This document shows positions 52,124-62,899 of a stretch of DNA of 64,000 bases, piece after piece (the first letter of the stretch is position 1; the number at the start of each line of letters is the position of its first letter). The notes below the pieces were generated by a model, which had not been told where the DNA came from, made no database searches, and worked only from the letters and a program-made list of their open reading frames with translations. The DNA lies in contig QBZY01000004.1 in assembly GCA_003282155.1 (NCBI GenBank), positions 25,404 to 89,403 on the forward strand, in the 5' to 3' direction. The position numbers were made by a program, and so were the translations under genes. The stretch comes from Pelagibacteraceae bacterium AG-337-I02 (GTDB lineage Bacteria; Pseudomonadota; Alphaproteobacteria; HIMB59; GCA-002718135).

Positions 52124-53191
52124 TTATATTTTTTGTAAAATTTTATAAACTTGATCTTTATCTAATTTTTTATAAAAAATTGAGCTGCCTATTTTATCTA
52201 TAAGTGAAAAATTAATATTGTTGTTAAAATTTTTTTTATCTTTGGTTAAAATATTAACAAATTTTTTATCACTCAATATCTTATCATAAATTTTAAGTCT
52301 ATATTTTTTAAAATGAGTTATTATTTTATTTAAATCATTAGATGATAACAAACCAAGATAATTTGATATCTTTGCTTCAGTTATCATACCAATTGAAATT
52401 GCTTCTCCATGATTAAATTTTTTATATTTATAATGATTTTCTATAGCATGACCAATTGTATGACCAAAATTTAACATTGCTCTAGAATTTTTATTTAATA
52501 AAAATTCTTTTTGGTCTTTAATTACGTAATTAAGTTTTATCATTATTGATCTATATATTGCTCTTTCTAAAGTTGATTTATTTAAATTAAGTAACTTATT
52601 TGTTTTTTCTTCTAACCAGCAAAAAAATGCATAATCTTTTATTAAAGCATGTTTTATTATTTCTGCATATCCAGATATTACCTCTTTTTTTGGTAAACTC
52701 TTTAAAACAGAAATATCAATTAACACGCCTTTTGGCTGGTAAAAAGTTCCAAGTAAGTTCTTTCCATAAATTGTATTTATTCCATTTTTACCTCCAATAG
52801 AACTATCTACTTGAGACAAAAGTGTAGTAGGTATCAGAAAAAAATCCAATCCTCTTAATAATGTGCTTGCAACAAATCCTGCCAAATCACCTAACGTACC
52901 TCCTCCTATAGCAATAATCACAGATTTTCTATTTATATTATTTTTGATCAATCTTTCTGCAAGTTCTTTGTATCCATTAAATGTTTTTACTTTTTCTCCA
53001 CATTGAATAGAAATAATTTTTATGTTATTTTGTTTATCGAAATCTAAATCAATTTTAATTTTTGCATCTAAAACACAAAATACTTTTTCGTTTTTTTTCG
53101 CAATGTTTTTGATAAATTTGTAAATATAATTTTTTTTAATTAGTATTTCAGTTTTTAATTTTTTATCTTTAATAAATAATTTATTTTGCAT
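52124..53191 (-). CDS. aroB: 3-dehydroquinate synthase
   Basis: AIGGGTLGDLAGFVASTLLRGLDFFLIPTTLLSQVDSSIGGKNGINTIYGKNLLGTFYQPKGVL, NFGHTIGHAIE. Confidence 0.97.
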   Translation of the reverse strand: MQNKLFIKDKKLKTEILIKKNYIYKFIKNIAKKNEKVFCVLDAKIKIDLDFDKQNNIKIISIQCGEKVKTFNGYKELAERLIKNNINRKSVIIAIGGGTLGDLAGFVASTLLRGLDFFLIPTTLLSQVDSSIGGKNGINTIYGKNLLGTFYQPKGVLIDISVLKSLPKKEVISGYAEIIKHALIKDYAFFCWLEEKTNKLLNLNKSTLERAIYRSIMIKLNYVIKDQKEFLLNKNSRAMLNFGHTIGHAIENHYKYKKFNHGEAISIGMITEAKISNYLGLLSSNDLNKIITHFKKYRLKIYDKILSDKKFVNILTKDKKNFNNNINFSLIDKIGSSIFYKKLDKDQVYKILQKI

Positions 53192-53717
53192 AAGAATTAA
53201 GTTCAGTTTTTATTTTCTCTAATACTTGAGTTTTATCATTATCATTATTTATAATAAAATCAGCTTTTTGAAAAAATCTTCTTCTACTCTCATAGAGGTT
53301 TTTTAATATTTCTATTTTATTTTTATTATTACTTAATAGTGGTCTTTTTTTTGATGACTCTAATCTATTTACTAGATTGTGTAGTTTAACTTGTAAATAA
53401 ATAGAATAGGAGTTTTGCTCAATTGCTTTTCTAATTTTTTTATTAATAATACTTCCACCTCCTAAAGATATTACACAATTACTATAATTTAATAATTCTA
53501 AACATATTTTCTCTTCAATATCTCTAAAATATGTTTCTCCATTTTCTTCAAAAATTGTTTTTATTCTTTTTTTTGTCTTTACCTCAATTTCTTTATCAGT
53601 ATCATAAAACTTCAAATTTAGATATTTACTTAAATCTTTTCCAATTATTGATTTTCCTGAACCCATAAGGCCCATAAAACAAATATTTTTCTTTTCAATT
53701 TTATTTAGATCATACAT
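53181..53717 (-). CDS. aroK: Shikimate kinase
   Basis: CFMGLMGSGKSIIGKDLSKYLNLKFYDTDKEIE, FRDIEEKI, VISLGGGSII; overlaps aroB. Confidence 0.96.
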   Translation of the reverse strand: MYDLNKIEKKNICFMGLMGSGKSIIGKDLSKYLNLKFYDTDKEIEVKTKKRIKTIFEENGETYFRDIEEKICLELLNYSNCVISLGGGSIINKKIRKAIEQNSYSIYLQVKLHNLVNRLESSKKRPLLSNNKNKIEILKNLYESRRRFFQKADFIINNDNDKTQVLEKIKTELNSYAK

Positions 53718-53819
53718 ACATTAATTATATTTTCTTATTATTGACAAATTTTTGTTGGAATTAAAAAAAACTTAAAAAAATGGTAAAAAGGTATATTAGT
53801 CATTTTTTTAATAACATAT

Positions 53820-53948
53820 ATGAAAAACAGATACATTATATATATTTTTGCAATAGTAACAATAATCGTTTTTGGTACTCTTTATATGATCGAAATTCCT
53901 TCCCCTTCAACAATTATAACTGAGAAATATAACCTAAACTTAGAATGA
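53820..53948 (+). CDS. Small single-TM protein, 42 aa (not in the ORF track)
   Basis: ATG at 53820 reads MKNRYIIYIFAIVTIIVFGTLYMIEIPSPSTIITEKYNLNLE*; stop overlaps the next gene's ATG at 53945 (ATGA). Confidence 0.6.
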   Translation: MKNRYIIYIFAIVTIIVFGTLYMIEIPSPSTIITEKYNLNLE

Positions 53949-55702
53949 AATTTATTTTTATCATATTATTTATATTCTTTTCTAATTCCGTGTTTGGAAA
54001 TGAAGATAATAATGATGAAGTAGAGGTAATTGATTTACATGAAAGTAAGACTCTTGATCAACTGGTTTTAGAGAATCTTAATACACAAGAAGAAAGTGAG
54101 GAATTAGTTGAAAGTTTAAATGAAACTGATGAAATTGAAACTAATACAGTTGAAGTAAAGCAAATTGCAACTGTAAATGACTACATTCGCAAAAATGAAA
54201 TTAAAAGTATAAAAAATTATTTACAAAACCTTCAAAAAATTGATTCAAAAACTTTACAAAAAGAAATCATTAAGTATTTAGAAAATATCCCATTAAATAT
54301 TGAAGTTGATAAAGATCGAGAAATATTTTTATTAATAATTAATTATTTTCAATCAATTGGCCAGATAAATAAATCTTATGAATTAATTGAAACATATGAT
54401 TTAAATAATGATACAAATCTTGGTTTTTATACTAAAGTTAAATTAAATTATCTTTTATCCACTTTTCAATTAAATGAAGCTTGTAATTTTAAAGAAGAAT
54501 TAAATTCAAATTTAAAGTTAGATTTTTTCTTTTTAGAAAAACTTGACATATTTTGTTTAATTTTAAACGATAATCTTTCTGAAGCTAATTTGTTAAATTC
54601 AATTTTGATAGAATCTGAAAAAAATTTAGATTATTATTATCAAAATTTATTTACACTTATATTTAATGCATCAAAAGATGTAATTTCTAACGATCAAATT
54701 AATAAATCTAAAATTAATAAAGAATTAATTTTTTTATATAGTGCTATGACTAGAATTGCAGAACTTCCATTCACAAATGAGTTTTATGAAATTGATAAAA
54801 AAAATTTATCAATACCAATTATTTTAAATCAAGCTTCACCAATTGATTTAAGAATCAAGGCAGCTAATGAGGGTTTTTTAGAAAATTTAATTACTGTAGA
54901 GAGTTTATCTGCATTATATATGTCAGCTGATTTTAACTCAGAACAACTAAATAATCCTCAAGAAACAATTGAATTATTTGTAGAGAATAAAGAGTTGAGT
55001 ATGGCTTTTTTATTTCAATCAGTAAATATTCAAATTTTTCCAAGAGATAGATTGAATATTTTAATACAATTTTGGGATTACGCTAAAGAAAATAATTTAG
55101 AAGAAATTGCTTACAAACTATCAATTAATATGTTGAGCTCTATTGAACCTACTTTAGAAAATATAAAATATGGACCACAAATAGCTTCAGCTCACATTTT
55201 TAATAATAATTTTATAAGTGCAATTGATTGGATTGAATTATATGAAAATACTAAATCAATTGATTCAAAGAGCATTTATACGAGAATATTGATTGATTTA
55301 TACTCCTCAAATGATTTAAATACGTTTATAAATTCAATTAAATTAACTTTAAATACATACACTGATAATCAAAATATTTATAATGCAGAACTATTATATG
55401 TTCTAAAAGCTATTCTAAATTTAGATATAAATTCTGATACGAGTATAAATTTAAACAAACTTTTTGACGATAGGTCAATGCCGTCAATATTTCTTCTTAA
55501 TGAAATAAATAATAGTATTGTTAACAAAAATAATGAAAAATTCCTTTTATATTCATTAATTTCTTTAAATGATAAAAGATGGAACAATATACATCCAGAA
55601 CATCTAAAACTTATACTTAATGGATATTTTAAATATAAAGATGGAATTCTTTTTAGAGATATAATTTTAGAAGTATTCAAAGACTATAAATTCATTATAT
55701 GA
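53945..55702 (+). CDS. Exported helical-repeat-like protein of unknown function
   Basis: Signal peptide MKFIFIILFIFFSNSVFG, then acidic Asn/Glu/Leu-rich helical sequence; long ORF in the aroK-accA interval. Confidence 0.75.
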   Translation: MKFIFIILFIFFSNSVFGNEDNNDEVEVIDLHESKTLDQLVLENLNTQEESEELVESLNETDEIETNTVEVKQIATVNDYIRKNEIKSIKNYLQNLQKIDSKTLQKEIIKYLENIPLNIEVDKDREIFLLIINYFQSIGQINKSYELIETYDLNNDTNLGFYTKVKLNYLLSTFQLNEACNFKEELNSNLKLDFFFLEKLDIFCLILNDNLSEANLLNSILIESEKNLDYYYQNLFTLIFNASKDVISNDQINKSKINKELIFLYSAMTRIAELPFTNEFYEIDKKNLSIPIILNQASPIDLRIKAANEGFLENLITVESLSALYMSADFNSEQLNNPQETIELFVENKELSMAFLFQSVNIQIFPRDRLNILIQFWDYAKENNLEEIAYKLSINMLSSIEPTLENIKYGPQIASAHIFNNNFISAIDWIELYENTKSIDSKSIYTRILIDLYSSNDLNTFINSIKLTLNTYTDNQNIYNAELLYVLKAILNLDINSDTSINLNKLFDDRSMPSIFLLNEINNSIVNKNNEKFLLYSLISLNDKRWNNIHPEHLKLILNGYFKYKDGILFRDIILEVFKDYKFII

Positions 55703-56637
55703 TTAAATATTTTGAGTTTGAAAATGGAATAGAAAAAATTGAAACAATATTAAGTAAATTAAACAATAATAAAGAATTAAATTTAGATAAGATCAAAAAA
55801 TTAAATAAAGAAAAAAATGAGTTATTTAAAAAAATTTACTCTAATCTTGATCCCTGGCAAAAAGTGCAAGTGTCTCGCCATGGAGAAAGACCTCATACAC
55901 TAGATTATATTCAAAACATATTTGATGATATTGTTTTTTTACATGGAGATAAAAAATATGCAGACGATAGCGCGATTGTGGGATGTTTAGCTAAAATTGA
56001 TGGAAAATCTGTCTTTGTTATTGGAACAGAAAAGGGGAATAGCATGGAAACAAGAATTAAACATAACTTTGGAATGGCCAAACCAGAAGGATATAGAAAA
56101 GTTCAAAGACTATTAAAATTAGCAGAAAAATTTAAATTACCATTAATATCATTTGTTGATACTGCAGGAGCCTTCCCTGGTAAAGATGCTGAGGAAAGGG
56201 GTCAATCAGAGTCTATAGCATCATCAATACTTCATTTTTTAAAAACCCAAATCCCAACAATTTCAATAATAATTGGAGAAGGTGGCTCTGGTGGAGCAAT
56301 AGGAATAGCTACTTCCGATAGAGTTTTGATGCTAGAGCATTCAATTTATTCAGTTATTTCTCCTGAGGGTTGTGCTTCTATTTTATGGAGAAATACAGCA
56401 TTCTCTCAGGAAGCGGCAAAAACATTAAAATTGACTTCAGCCGATTGCAAAAAATTTAAAATTATTGATGATATTATTCCTGAGCCATATGGAGGTGCCC
56501 ATAGACATCCTATAAAACAATCAGAAATATTAAAAGAAAAAATTATTTATCTAATTGATCAACTTAAACAAATTTCAATAAATGAATTGGTTCAAACTAG
56601 GAAAAAAAAATATTTAAATATTACCTCTGATATTTAA
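55699..56637 (+). CDS. accA: Acetyl-CoA carboxylase carboxyltransferase subunit alpha
   Basis: [76 protein letters not shown]. Confidence 0.97.
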   Translation: MIKYFEFENGIEKIETILSKLNNNKELNLDKIKKLNKEKNELFKKIYSNLDPWQKVQVSRHGERPHTLDYIQNIFDDIVFLHGDKKYADDSAIVGCLAKIDGKSVFVIGTEKGNSMETRIKHNFGMAKPEGYRKVQRLLKLAEKFKLPLISFVDTAGAFPGKDAEERGQSESIASSILHFLKTQIPTISIIIGEGGSGGAIGIATSDRVLMLEHSIYSVISPEGCASILWRNTAFSQEAAKTLKLTSADCKKFKIIDDIIPEPYGGAHRHPIKQSEILKEKIIYLIDQLKQISINELVQTRKKKYLNITSDI

Positions 56638-59153
56638 CTTCCGTGACAATGTTTGTATTTTTTTCCTGAACCACAAGGACAAAGTTCATTTCTACCTATT
56701 TTCTTTGTAATTATTCTTCTTGGCTCTGGTTTTTGTTTCATTTGATTTTCATCATCATTACTTGTACTTACTAGCTTAATGTTAAATAAAGTTTTTAATA
56801 CCCTCTCATTTTGATTTGAAAGCATCTCATCAAAGTAATCAAAAGATTCTTTTTTATATTCATAAAATGGGTCTTTACCTCCCATTGCTCTTAAATTAAC
56901 ACTACCTCGTAAAGAGTCCATTGCTGCTAAATGATCTCTCCAATCTTTGTCTATTTGAAACAACATTACTCTTTTTTCTGCAATTTTAAATAATTCTGCT
57001 GAATATTGATGTTGTTTTTCTTTATATTTTTGACTTATTTCATCTATTAATCTTTTTTTAATCTCTTCATCATCAACGCCTTCTTCATCAAACCATTTTG
57101 AAGTAGGAATATCTATTGCAAAAATTTCTTTTATTTTTTCTCTTAATAAATCTCCATCCCATTCATGTGAGTATTTTTTTGGAGGTATAGTAACTTCAAT
57201 TAAGTAATTAACATAGTCATTAATCATATCTTCTATAATTTTTGATTGATCATTAGTATTAAGTATTTCTCTTCTATTTTGATAAATTATTTTTCGTTGA
57301 TCATTTAAAATATCATCAAATTTTAAAATTTGTTTTCTCATATCAAAATTATGACTTTCAACTTTTTGTTGAGCTCTTTCCAAAGATTTGGTAATCATTG
57401 AATGAGTTATAACTTCTCCATCTTGAAGACCTAATTTTGATAATACACTTTCAAGAGTTTTTGATCCAAAAATCCTCATAAGATCATCTTCTAAGGATAA
57501 AAAAAAGATGCTTTCCCCAATATCTCCTTGCCTACCTGATCTACCTCTTAACTGATTGTCTATCCTTCTACTTTCGTGTCTTTCCGTTCCTATTACAAGC
57601 AATCCTCCGGCATCGATTGCTTCTTTTTTTAAATTATCATCACCATTCCCTAATTTTATATCTGTGCCTCTTCCTGCCATATTGGTTGAGATAGTAATAT
57701 TTCCAGGCATACCTGCTTCCTCTATAATTTTTGCTTCGCTCATATGGTTTTTGGCATTTAAAACATTGTGCTTTAGATTTTCTTTATTCAGCAATTCTGA
57801 AATTTTAATAGAATTTTGTACTGATGTAGTACCAATAAGGATTGGTTGATTAATTCTATTTTTTGACTTAACAAGCTTTAACACTGCACTATATTTTTCT
57901 CTTTTAGTCATGTAAATTTGATCATTTTTATCAAAACGATTTACTTTGATGTTTGGTGGAATTTCAATAACTTGTAAATCATATATGTTTTCAAATTCTT
58001 TTGCTTCTGTTGTTGCCGTTCCTGTCATCCCACTTAAGCGATGGTAAGTCCTAAAAAAATTTTGATATGTAACAGATGCAATTGTTTGGTTTTCTTTCTG
58101 AATTACTAAGTTTTCTTTTGCTTCTATAGCTTGATGTAATCCATCTCCATATCTTCTGCCTTCCATGGCTCTGCCAGTTAATTCATCAATGATGACAATA
58201 TTTCTATCTTTAATTATATAATCTTTATCTTTTTTAAATAAATGATGTGCTCTAAGACCTTGTATAATATTATGGTTTAAAACCATATTTCCTAAATCTT
58301 GTAATGTACCCTCTTCAATAATTCCATTTTCTTTAAGCAATTTTTCACAAAATTCCATTCCATCTGTTGTAAGCAATATACTCTTGCTCTCTTCGTTGAT
58401 TTCGAAATCGTTTTCTCTTAGGATTTTAATTATTTTATCAATTTTAGGAAATAAGTCAGTATCAGTATTTGATTCTGCAGAAATTACAAGGGGAGTTCTA
58501 GCTTCATCAATTAAAATACTATCTACTTCATCTACAATTGCAAATGCATTTTTTTTAAAACACAAATTATTATAATCGTTTTTAAGATTATCTCTTAAAT
58601 AATCAAATCCTATCTCATTATTAGTTGCGTACACAATATCAGCATCATATTGATTAGACCTTTCTTCATGTAATGTTTCCGAAGTAACACATCCAACATT
58701 AAGACCAAGAAAATTATATATTTGACCCATCCATTCTGCATCTCTTTTTGCAAGATAATCATTAACTGTAATAATATGTACAGATAAGTTTTCTATAGCA
58801 TTTGCATAAGCAGCTAGAGTAGCGACTAATGTTTTTCCTTCTCCTGTTTTCATTTCAGTTATCTTATTTTCATATAAAACTTTTCCACCGATTATTTGAA
58901 CATCATAGTGCCTCATATTCAAAGTTCTTTTTGATGTCTCCCTAACTACGGCAAATATTTCTGGTAATAATTTGGATATTGATCCAGTTTCATTAAATTC
59001 ATTTTTGAAGATATGAGTTTTATTTTTTAATTCTTGATCAGAAAGTTTAGAAATCTCTCCTTCAAGGTTATTTACTTTCTCTACAAAACTTCCATATTTT
59101 TTAAGCGAATTGGATTTTATAGAACCAAATAATTTATTAACAATATTAATCAT
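56634..59153 (-). CDS. secA: Preprotein translocase ATPase SecA
   Basis: [48 protein letters not shown]-terminal zinc site [19 protein letters not shown]. Confidence 0.98.
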   Translation of the reverse strand: MINIVNKLFGSIKSNSLKKYGSFVEKVNNLEGEISKLSDQELKNKTHIFKNEFNETGSISKLLPEIFAVVRETSKRTLNMRHYDVQIIGGKVLYENKITEMKTGEGKTLVATLAAYANAIENLSVHIITVNDYLAKRDAEWMGQIYNFLGLNVGCVTSETLHEERSNQYDADIVYATNNEIGFDYLRDNLKNDYNNLCFKKNAFAIVDEVDSILIDEARTPLVISAESNTDTDLFPKIDKIIKILRENDFEINEESKSILLTTDGMEFCEKLLKENGIIEEGTLQDLGNMVLNHNIIQGLRAHHLFKKDKDYIIKDRNIVIIDELTGRAMEGRRYGDGLHQAIEAKENLVIQKENQTIASVTYQNFFRTYHRLSGMTGTATTEAKEFENIYDLQVIEIPPNIKVNRFDKNDQIYMTKREKYSAVLKLVKSKNRINQPILIGTTSVQNSIKISELLNKENLKHNVLNAKNHMSEAKIIEEAGMPGNITISTNMAGRGTDIKLGNGDDNLKKEAIDAGGLLVIGTERHESRRIDNQLRGRSGRQGDIGESIFFLSLEDDLMRIFGSKTLESVLSKLGLQDGEVITHSMITKSLERAQQKVESHNFDMRKQILKFDDILNDQRKIIYQNRREILNTNDQSKIIEDMINDYVNYLIEVTIPPKKYSHEWDGDLLREKIKEIFAIDIPTSKWFDEEGVDDEEIKKRLIDEISQKYKEKQHQYSAELFKIAEKRVMLFQIDKDWRDHLAAMDSLRGSVNLRAMGGKDPFYEYKKESFDYFDEMLSNQNERVLKTLFNIKLVSTSNDDENQMKQKPEPRRIITKKIGRNELCPCGSGKKYKHCHGS

Positions 59154-59217
59154 GTTATGATAAGTGGCAGTTAATATATGAAAAATATTTCTACTTCAAA
59201 GGAATTTAAGCTAAAAT

Positions 59218-60429
59218 ATGGTCAATAAAATGATTTCAATATTTAAGCCAAAAAAAATCAAAGATTTCAATCCTATCGGTCTTAATATATATACCTTTAA
59301 TGCTGGATTTAAAAAAAAAGGGAAAGATCTTTTATTAATAATTTTTGATAAAACTATTAATGTTTGTTGTGTATATTCAAAAACATCAACACCTTCAGCT
59401 CCTATAATTTGGGATAAAAAAAATAATAAAGGTAGGGTTAAAGCTTTAGTTGTTAACTCCGGTAATGCCAATGCGCATACAGGTAAAGATGGTCTTAAAA
59501 TTATTGATAAATATGTAAAAGCATTAACAATAATAATTAAATGCAAAACTAATGAAGTATTAGTTTCATCAACAGGTGTAATTGGTGAAAAATTTAATCC
59601 CAATTTAATTATAAATAAATTTGAAAAACTAAATTCTAAAAATAAAAACAGTTTACTAGAAGGTGCTAAGTCAATTATGACAACTGATACTTTCCCTAAG
59701 ATATCGATTAAAAATATTAACTTAGATAATCAATCATTTAAAATTTATGGAATAGCAAAAGGATCAGGAATGATACAACCAAATATGGGAACAATGTTGG
59801 TGTATATTTTCATAGAATGCGAAATTTCAAAGAAATTAATGTCTAGACTACTTAAAAATAATTTAGACAACACATTTAATTCAATTACTGTTGATAGTGA
59901 TACATCAACAAGTGATACTTTAATGATATTTTCTGTTAGCAGTAAAAAAATAAATTTAAATAAAAAAAATTTTAAAAAATTAAATTATAAAATAAATGAG
60001 TTAATGCATGATTTATCTCTTCAAGTAGTTAAAGATGGTGAAGGTATTTCTAAATTAATAAGAGTAAATGTTTTAAATGCTAGATCAAAAAAACAAGCAA
60101 AAAAAATAGCATTTAGTATTGCAAATTCTCCTTTGATTAAAACAGCTGTGGCCGGAGAAGACGCAAATTGGGGTAGAGTAATAATGGCCATTGGTAAAAC
60201 TGAAGAAAATATTTATCAAAATAAAATAAGAATTATGTTCGGAAATTATATTGTGTGTGAAAATGGCTCTATAAGTAAAAAAATAAATATTAGAAAACTT
60301 GATAATTATATGAAAAATAAAACTATAGATATAAATGTAAAATTAAACTTAGGTAAGTTTAATCATACTGTTTACGGAAATGATCTAACTTTTGAATATT
60401 TAAAGATAAACTCTGATTACAGATCTTAA
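59218..60429 (+). CDS. argJ: Glutamate N-acetyltransferase / amino-acid N-acetyltransferase
   Basis: NSGNANAHTGKDG, SSTGVIGEKFN, IAKGSGMIQPNMGTMLVYIF (autoprocessing Thr), TVDSDTSTSDT, AVAGEDANWGRVIMAIGK. Confidence 0.95.
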   Translation: MVNKMISIFKPKKIKDFNPIGLNIYTFNAGFKKKGKDLLLIIFDKTINVCCVYSKTSTPSAPIIWDKKNNKGRVKALVVNSGNANAHTGKDGLKIIDKYVKALTIIIKCKTNEVLVSSTGVIGEKFNPNLIINKFEKLNSKNKNSLLEGAKSIMTTDTFPKISIKNINLDNQSFKIYGIAKGSGMIQPNMGTMLVYIFIECEISKKLMSRLLKNNLDNTFNSITVDSDTSTSDTLMIFSVSSKKINLNKKNFKKLNYKINELMHDLSLQVVKDGEGISKLIRVNVLNARSKKQAKKIAFSIANSPLIKTAVAGEDANWGRVIMAIGKTEENIYQNKIRIMFGNYIVCENGSISKKINIRKLDNYMKNKTIDINVKLNLGKFNHTVYGNDLTFEYLKINSDYRS

Positions 60430-60431
60430 TT

Positions 60432-61208
60432 TTATTTTTTCCAAGCACAAATTGTATTATAATTTATATCAAGACTAAAATTATTTACATAATATTTTTT
60501 TTTAAATTCTTTTTCCAAATGAATAAAGTAATTCTTATTCTCAAAATTATTCCTTTTATCAATCCCTGCATAAGGCAAGTTTAAATATCTTACATCATCA
60601 AGTAATTTTTTAAAAGTTGAATATTCAATTATAAAATTATTAGTTTTTATTAAAGGTGCATCAAAATTATATAATTTAAGCAATTTGAAAATATTATTTG
60701 TGTCTAATATTGGATTAACTCTTTGATACATTCCTCCGTATAATATATTATCTGTCTCATACATTGAATTTACAAGTTGATACATATTTTCATTACTAGG
60801 TATTGTTGCTATAAAAAATCCATTGGAATTTAGGCTTTGAAAAATATTTTCTATCAATTTTTCAAAATTAGATGTTAAATGACATAAAAAATTACTAAAA
60901 ATTAAATCAAAATTATTATTTTTGATTTGTAAATTGTCCATATCAATTTCTATTAATTTTGGATCTATCTTTTTGGTAATAATTGATAAATCAACATCAG
61001 CACTTGTTATAGAACAAGAGGGAAATTTTCCTTTTAGATAATTAATAACTAAATTATCATTAATCCCAAGCTGTAAAATATTATCAAAAGAAACTTTTAA
61101 AATATCTAGGGAATCAATTATATTTTTACTAATTTCATTATATATAAAGTTTTCACCATATTTTCTATCTTTAGACCTTAACAGTTTAAGATATTTTTTG
61201 TTTATCAT
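60432..61208 (-). CDS. SAM-dependent methyltransferase (BioC/NDUFAF5-like)
   Basis: NILQLGINDNLVINYLKGKFPSCSITSADVD, NFDLIFSNFLCHLTSNFEKLIENIFQSLNSNGFFIATI, GGMYQRVNPI. Confidence 0.75.
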   Translation of the reverse strand: MINKKYLKLLRSKDRKYGENFIYNEISKNIIDSLDILKVSFDNILQLGINDNLVINYLKGKFPSCSITSADVDLSIITKKIDPKLIEIDMDNLQIKNNNFDLIFSNFLCHLTSNFEKLIENIFQSLNSNGFFIATIPSNENMYQLVNSMYETDNILYGGMYQRVNPILDTNNIFKLLKLYNFDAPLIKTNNFIIEYSTFKKLLDDVRYLNLPYAGIDKRNNFENKNYFIHLEKEFKKKYYVNNFSLDINYNTICAWKK

Positions 61209-61234
61209 TTTTTTTTAGAGTATAAAAAGTACTA

Positions 61235-61702
61235 ATGGATATTATTCTTAAAGATATAGTTGCAATTATTAAAGAAGAAACTGAAAATATTAATAAAAAA
61301 ATTTATGGAACCTCTTTTTTAGAAATATTAAAAGAAAAAATTTTAAACCGAAAAGATCAAATTCTTTTAAAAAATCTTCAAATACAAAATTCTAATATTG
61401 ATTTAGAAGAAAATATAAATATTGATGAAAAGAATCTTTTTTTTAAATTATCTTATTATCAAAATCCAAAATCTATATTAAAATTTAAACTAAATAAAAA
61501 CTTTCTTCTTGTTGTTTTAAAAGAGATTGTAAAAATTGATATTTTAAATCAAAATAATCAAAAATATATTAATGTTAGTTTAAAACCTTTTATGGGTGTA
61601 ACTTTGTCTAAGGGAACATTATGTAATTTAAATTTTCCAAAAAATTCATTAATTATGCAATTAGAAACTGATAATGTTGATTTTGATATTGAAAAAAAAT
61701 AA
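61235..61702 (+). CDS. Hypothetical protein, 155 aa, no family recognised
   Basis: Intact ORF without a long overlap in its intergenic interval; C-terminal half (NVSLKPFMGVTLSKGTLCNLNFPKNSLIMQLET) is beta-strand-like. Confidence 0.65.
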   Translation: MDIILKDIVAIIKEETENINKKIYGTSFLEILKEKILNRKDQILLKNLQIQNSNIDLEENINIDEKNLFFKLSYYQNPKSILKFKLNKNFLLVVLKEIVKIDILNQNNQKYINVSLKPFMGVTLSKGTLCNLNFPKNSLIMQLETDNVDFDIEKK

Positions 61703-61722
61703 GATGAAACAATATAGGAGAT

Positions 61723-62136
61723 ATGATTGTATTTAACCTTAATTGTTCTGATTGTTCCTTTTCTTTTGAAGGATGGTTTGAAAATACAAAAGACTATAAT
61801 AGGCAAGTTAAAAAAGGAATTTTGTCTTGTCCTTCTTGCAATAGTGTTCAAATTAAAAAAGGTTTAATGGCACCAAATGTATCAAAAAAAACAAATTCAA
61901 AAATTTCTAAAAAAAATAAATCAATTGCCTCAAATGTTAAGAAGCTAAAAAAGATTATAGAAAAAGAATTTGATTATGTTGGCGATAAATTTACTGAAGA
62001 AGCAAAAAAAATTAAATATGGTGAAGTTAGGAAACGCGCAATTTATGGTGAAGCTTCCATTGAGCAAACTAAAGAACTTATTGATGAAGATATTGAAGTT
62101 TTACCTTTGCCTTTTTCAACAAAAAAAACTAATTAA
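61723..62136 (+). CDS. DUF1178 family protein
   Basis: MIVFNLNCSDCSFSFEGWFENTKDYNRQVKKGILSCPSCNSVQIKKGLMAPNV. Confidence 0.88.
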   Translation: MIVFNLNCSDCSFSFEGWFENTKDYNRQVKKGILSCPSCNSVQIKKGLMAPNVSKKTNSKISKKNKSIASNVKKLKKIIEKEFDYVGDKFTEEAKKIKYGEVRKRAIYGEASIEQTKELIDEDIEVLPLPFSTKKTN

Positions 62137-62836
62137 CTAAACTTGCAGTACAAAAATAATTAATCGAATAGTTTTTTGATAGTTTCCAATTTCTATTAAA
62201 TGGATCAAAAACAAGACCTTTAATATTCTGGAAATGAAAATTTTCTTTTGATAAAGTATTTTTTAATTCTTCAGGTTTAATCAACTTATTATAATCATGT
62301 GTTCCTTTTGGAATCCAATGAAGGATATTTTCGGCTATATTAATTGCAAATAATTTAGAAAATAAGTTTCTATTAATAGTAGAAATTATAATTGTACCAT
62401 TCTTGTTTAAATTTTTTTTTATATTTTTAATTGTTATTTTCCAATTATCCAAATGTTCTAAAACTTCAAACATTAGTATTAAATCAAATTTTTCATCTAA
62501 TTTAGATCTTTCAATGTCTTTATAAATATAATTAATCTTAAGTTTATTTTTTTTGGAATGTATCTTTGCAGCTTTGATATTATTTGGAGCAAAATCTATT
62601 CCTGTAACTTTAGCGCCTAGTCTTGCTAATGGCTCGCAAATTATTCCTCCACCGCAACCTACATCAAGTACTTTTAAATTTTTAATGTTCTTATTATTAA
62701 TTTGGTCTAATATGTAACTCATTCTATGACTTTTAATTTGATGAAGAATCTTAAATTTACCATTTTCATTCCACCATTCATCTGAAAGTTGATTAAACAA
62801 GGCAAATTCTTCATTTTTTGATTTTATATTCATCAT
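62129..62836 (-). CDS. ubiG: Ubiquinone biosynthesis O-methyltransferase
   Basis: DEWWNENGKFKILHQIKSHRMSYI, LKVLDVGCGGGIICEPLARLGAKVTGIDFAPNNI, HWIPKGTHDYNKLIKPEEL. Confidence 0.95.
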   Translation of the reverse strand: MMNIKSKNEEFALFNQLSDEWWNENGKFKILHQIKSHRMSYILDQINNKNIKNLKVLDVGCGGGIICEPLARLGAKVTGIDFAPNNIKAAKIHSKKNKLKINYIYKDIERSKLDEKFDLILMFEVLEHLDNWKITIKNIKKNLNKNGTIIISTINRNLFSKLFAINIAENILHWIPKGTHDYNKLIKPEELKNTLSKENFHFQNIKGLVFDPFNRNWKLSKNYSINYFCTASLVN

Positions 62837-62899
62837 ATATCTTGTTTGTTTGAAACAATAATTATATTAGCTGAGATAATTTAAAAAATATTTAAGTCA

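Noticed and set aside
53741-53797. TTGACA plus TATATT upstream of the 42-aa ORF as a sigma70 promoter
   Set aside because: Spacing is about 45 bp, far from the 16-18 bp needed; no better -10 seen at correct spacing.
55378-55680. 100-aa minus-strand ORF
   Set aside because: Antisense to the 585-aa exported protein ORF, which has a signal peptide and an uninterrupted frame.
57556-57849. 97-aa plus-strand ORF
   Set aside because: Antisense to secA coding sequence.
59211-59603. 130-aa minus-strand ORF
   Set aside because: Antisense to the well-supported argJ start region; no recognisable domain.
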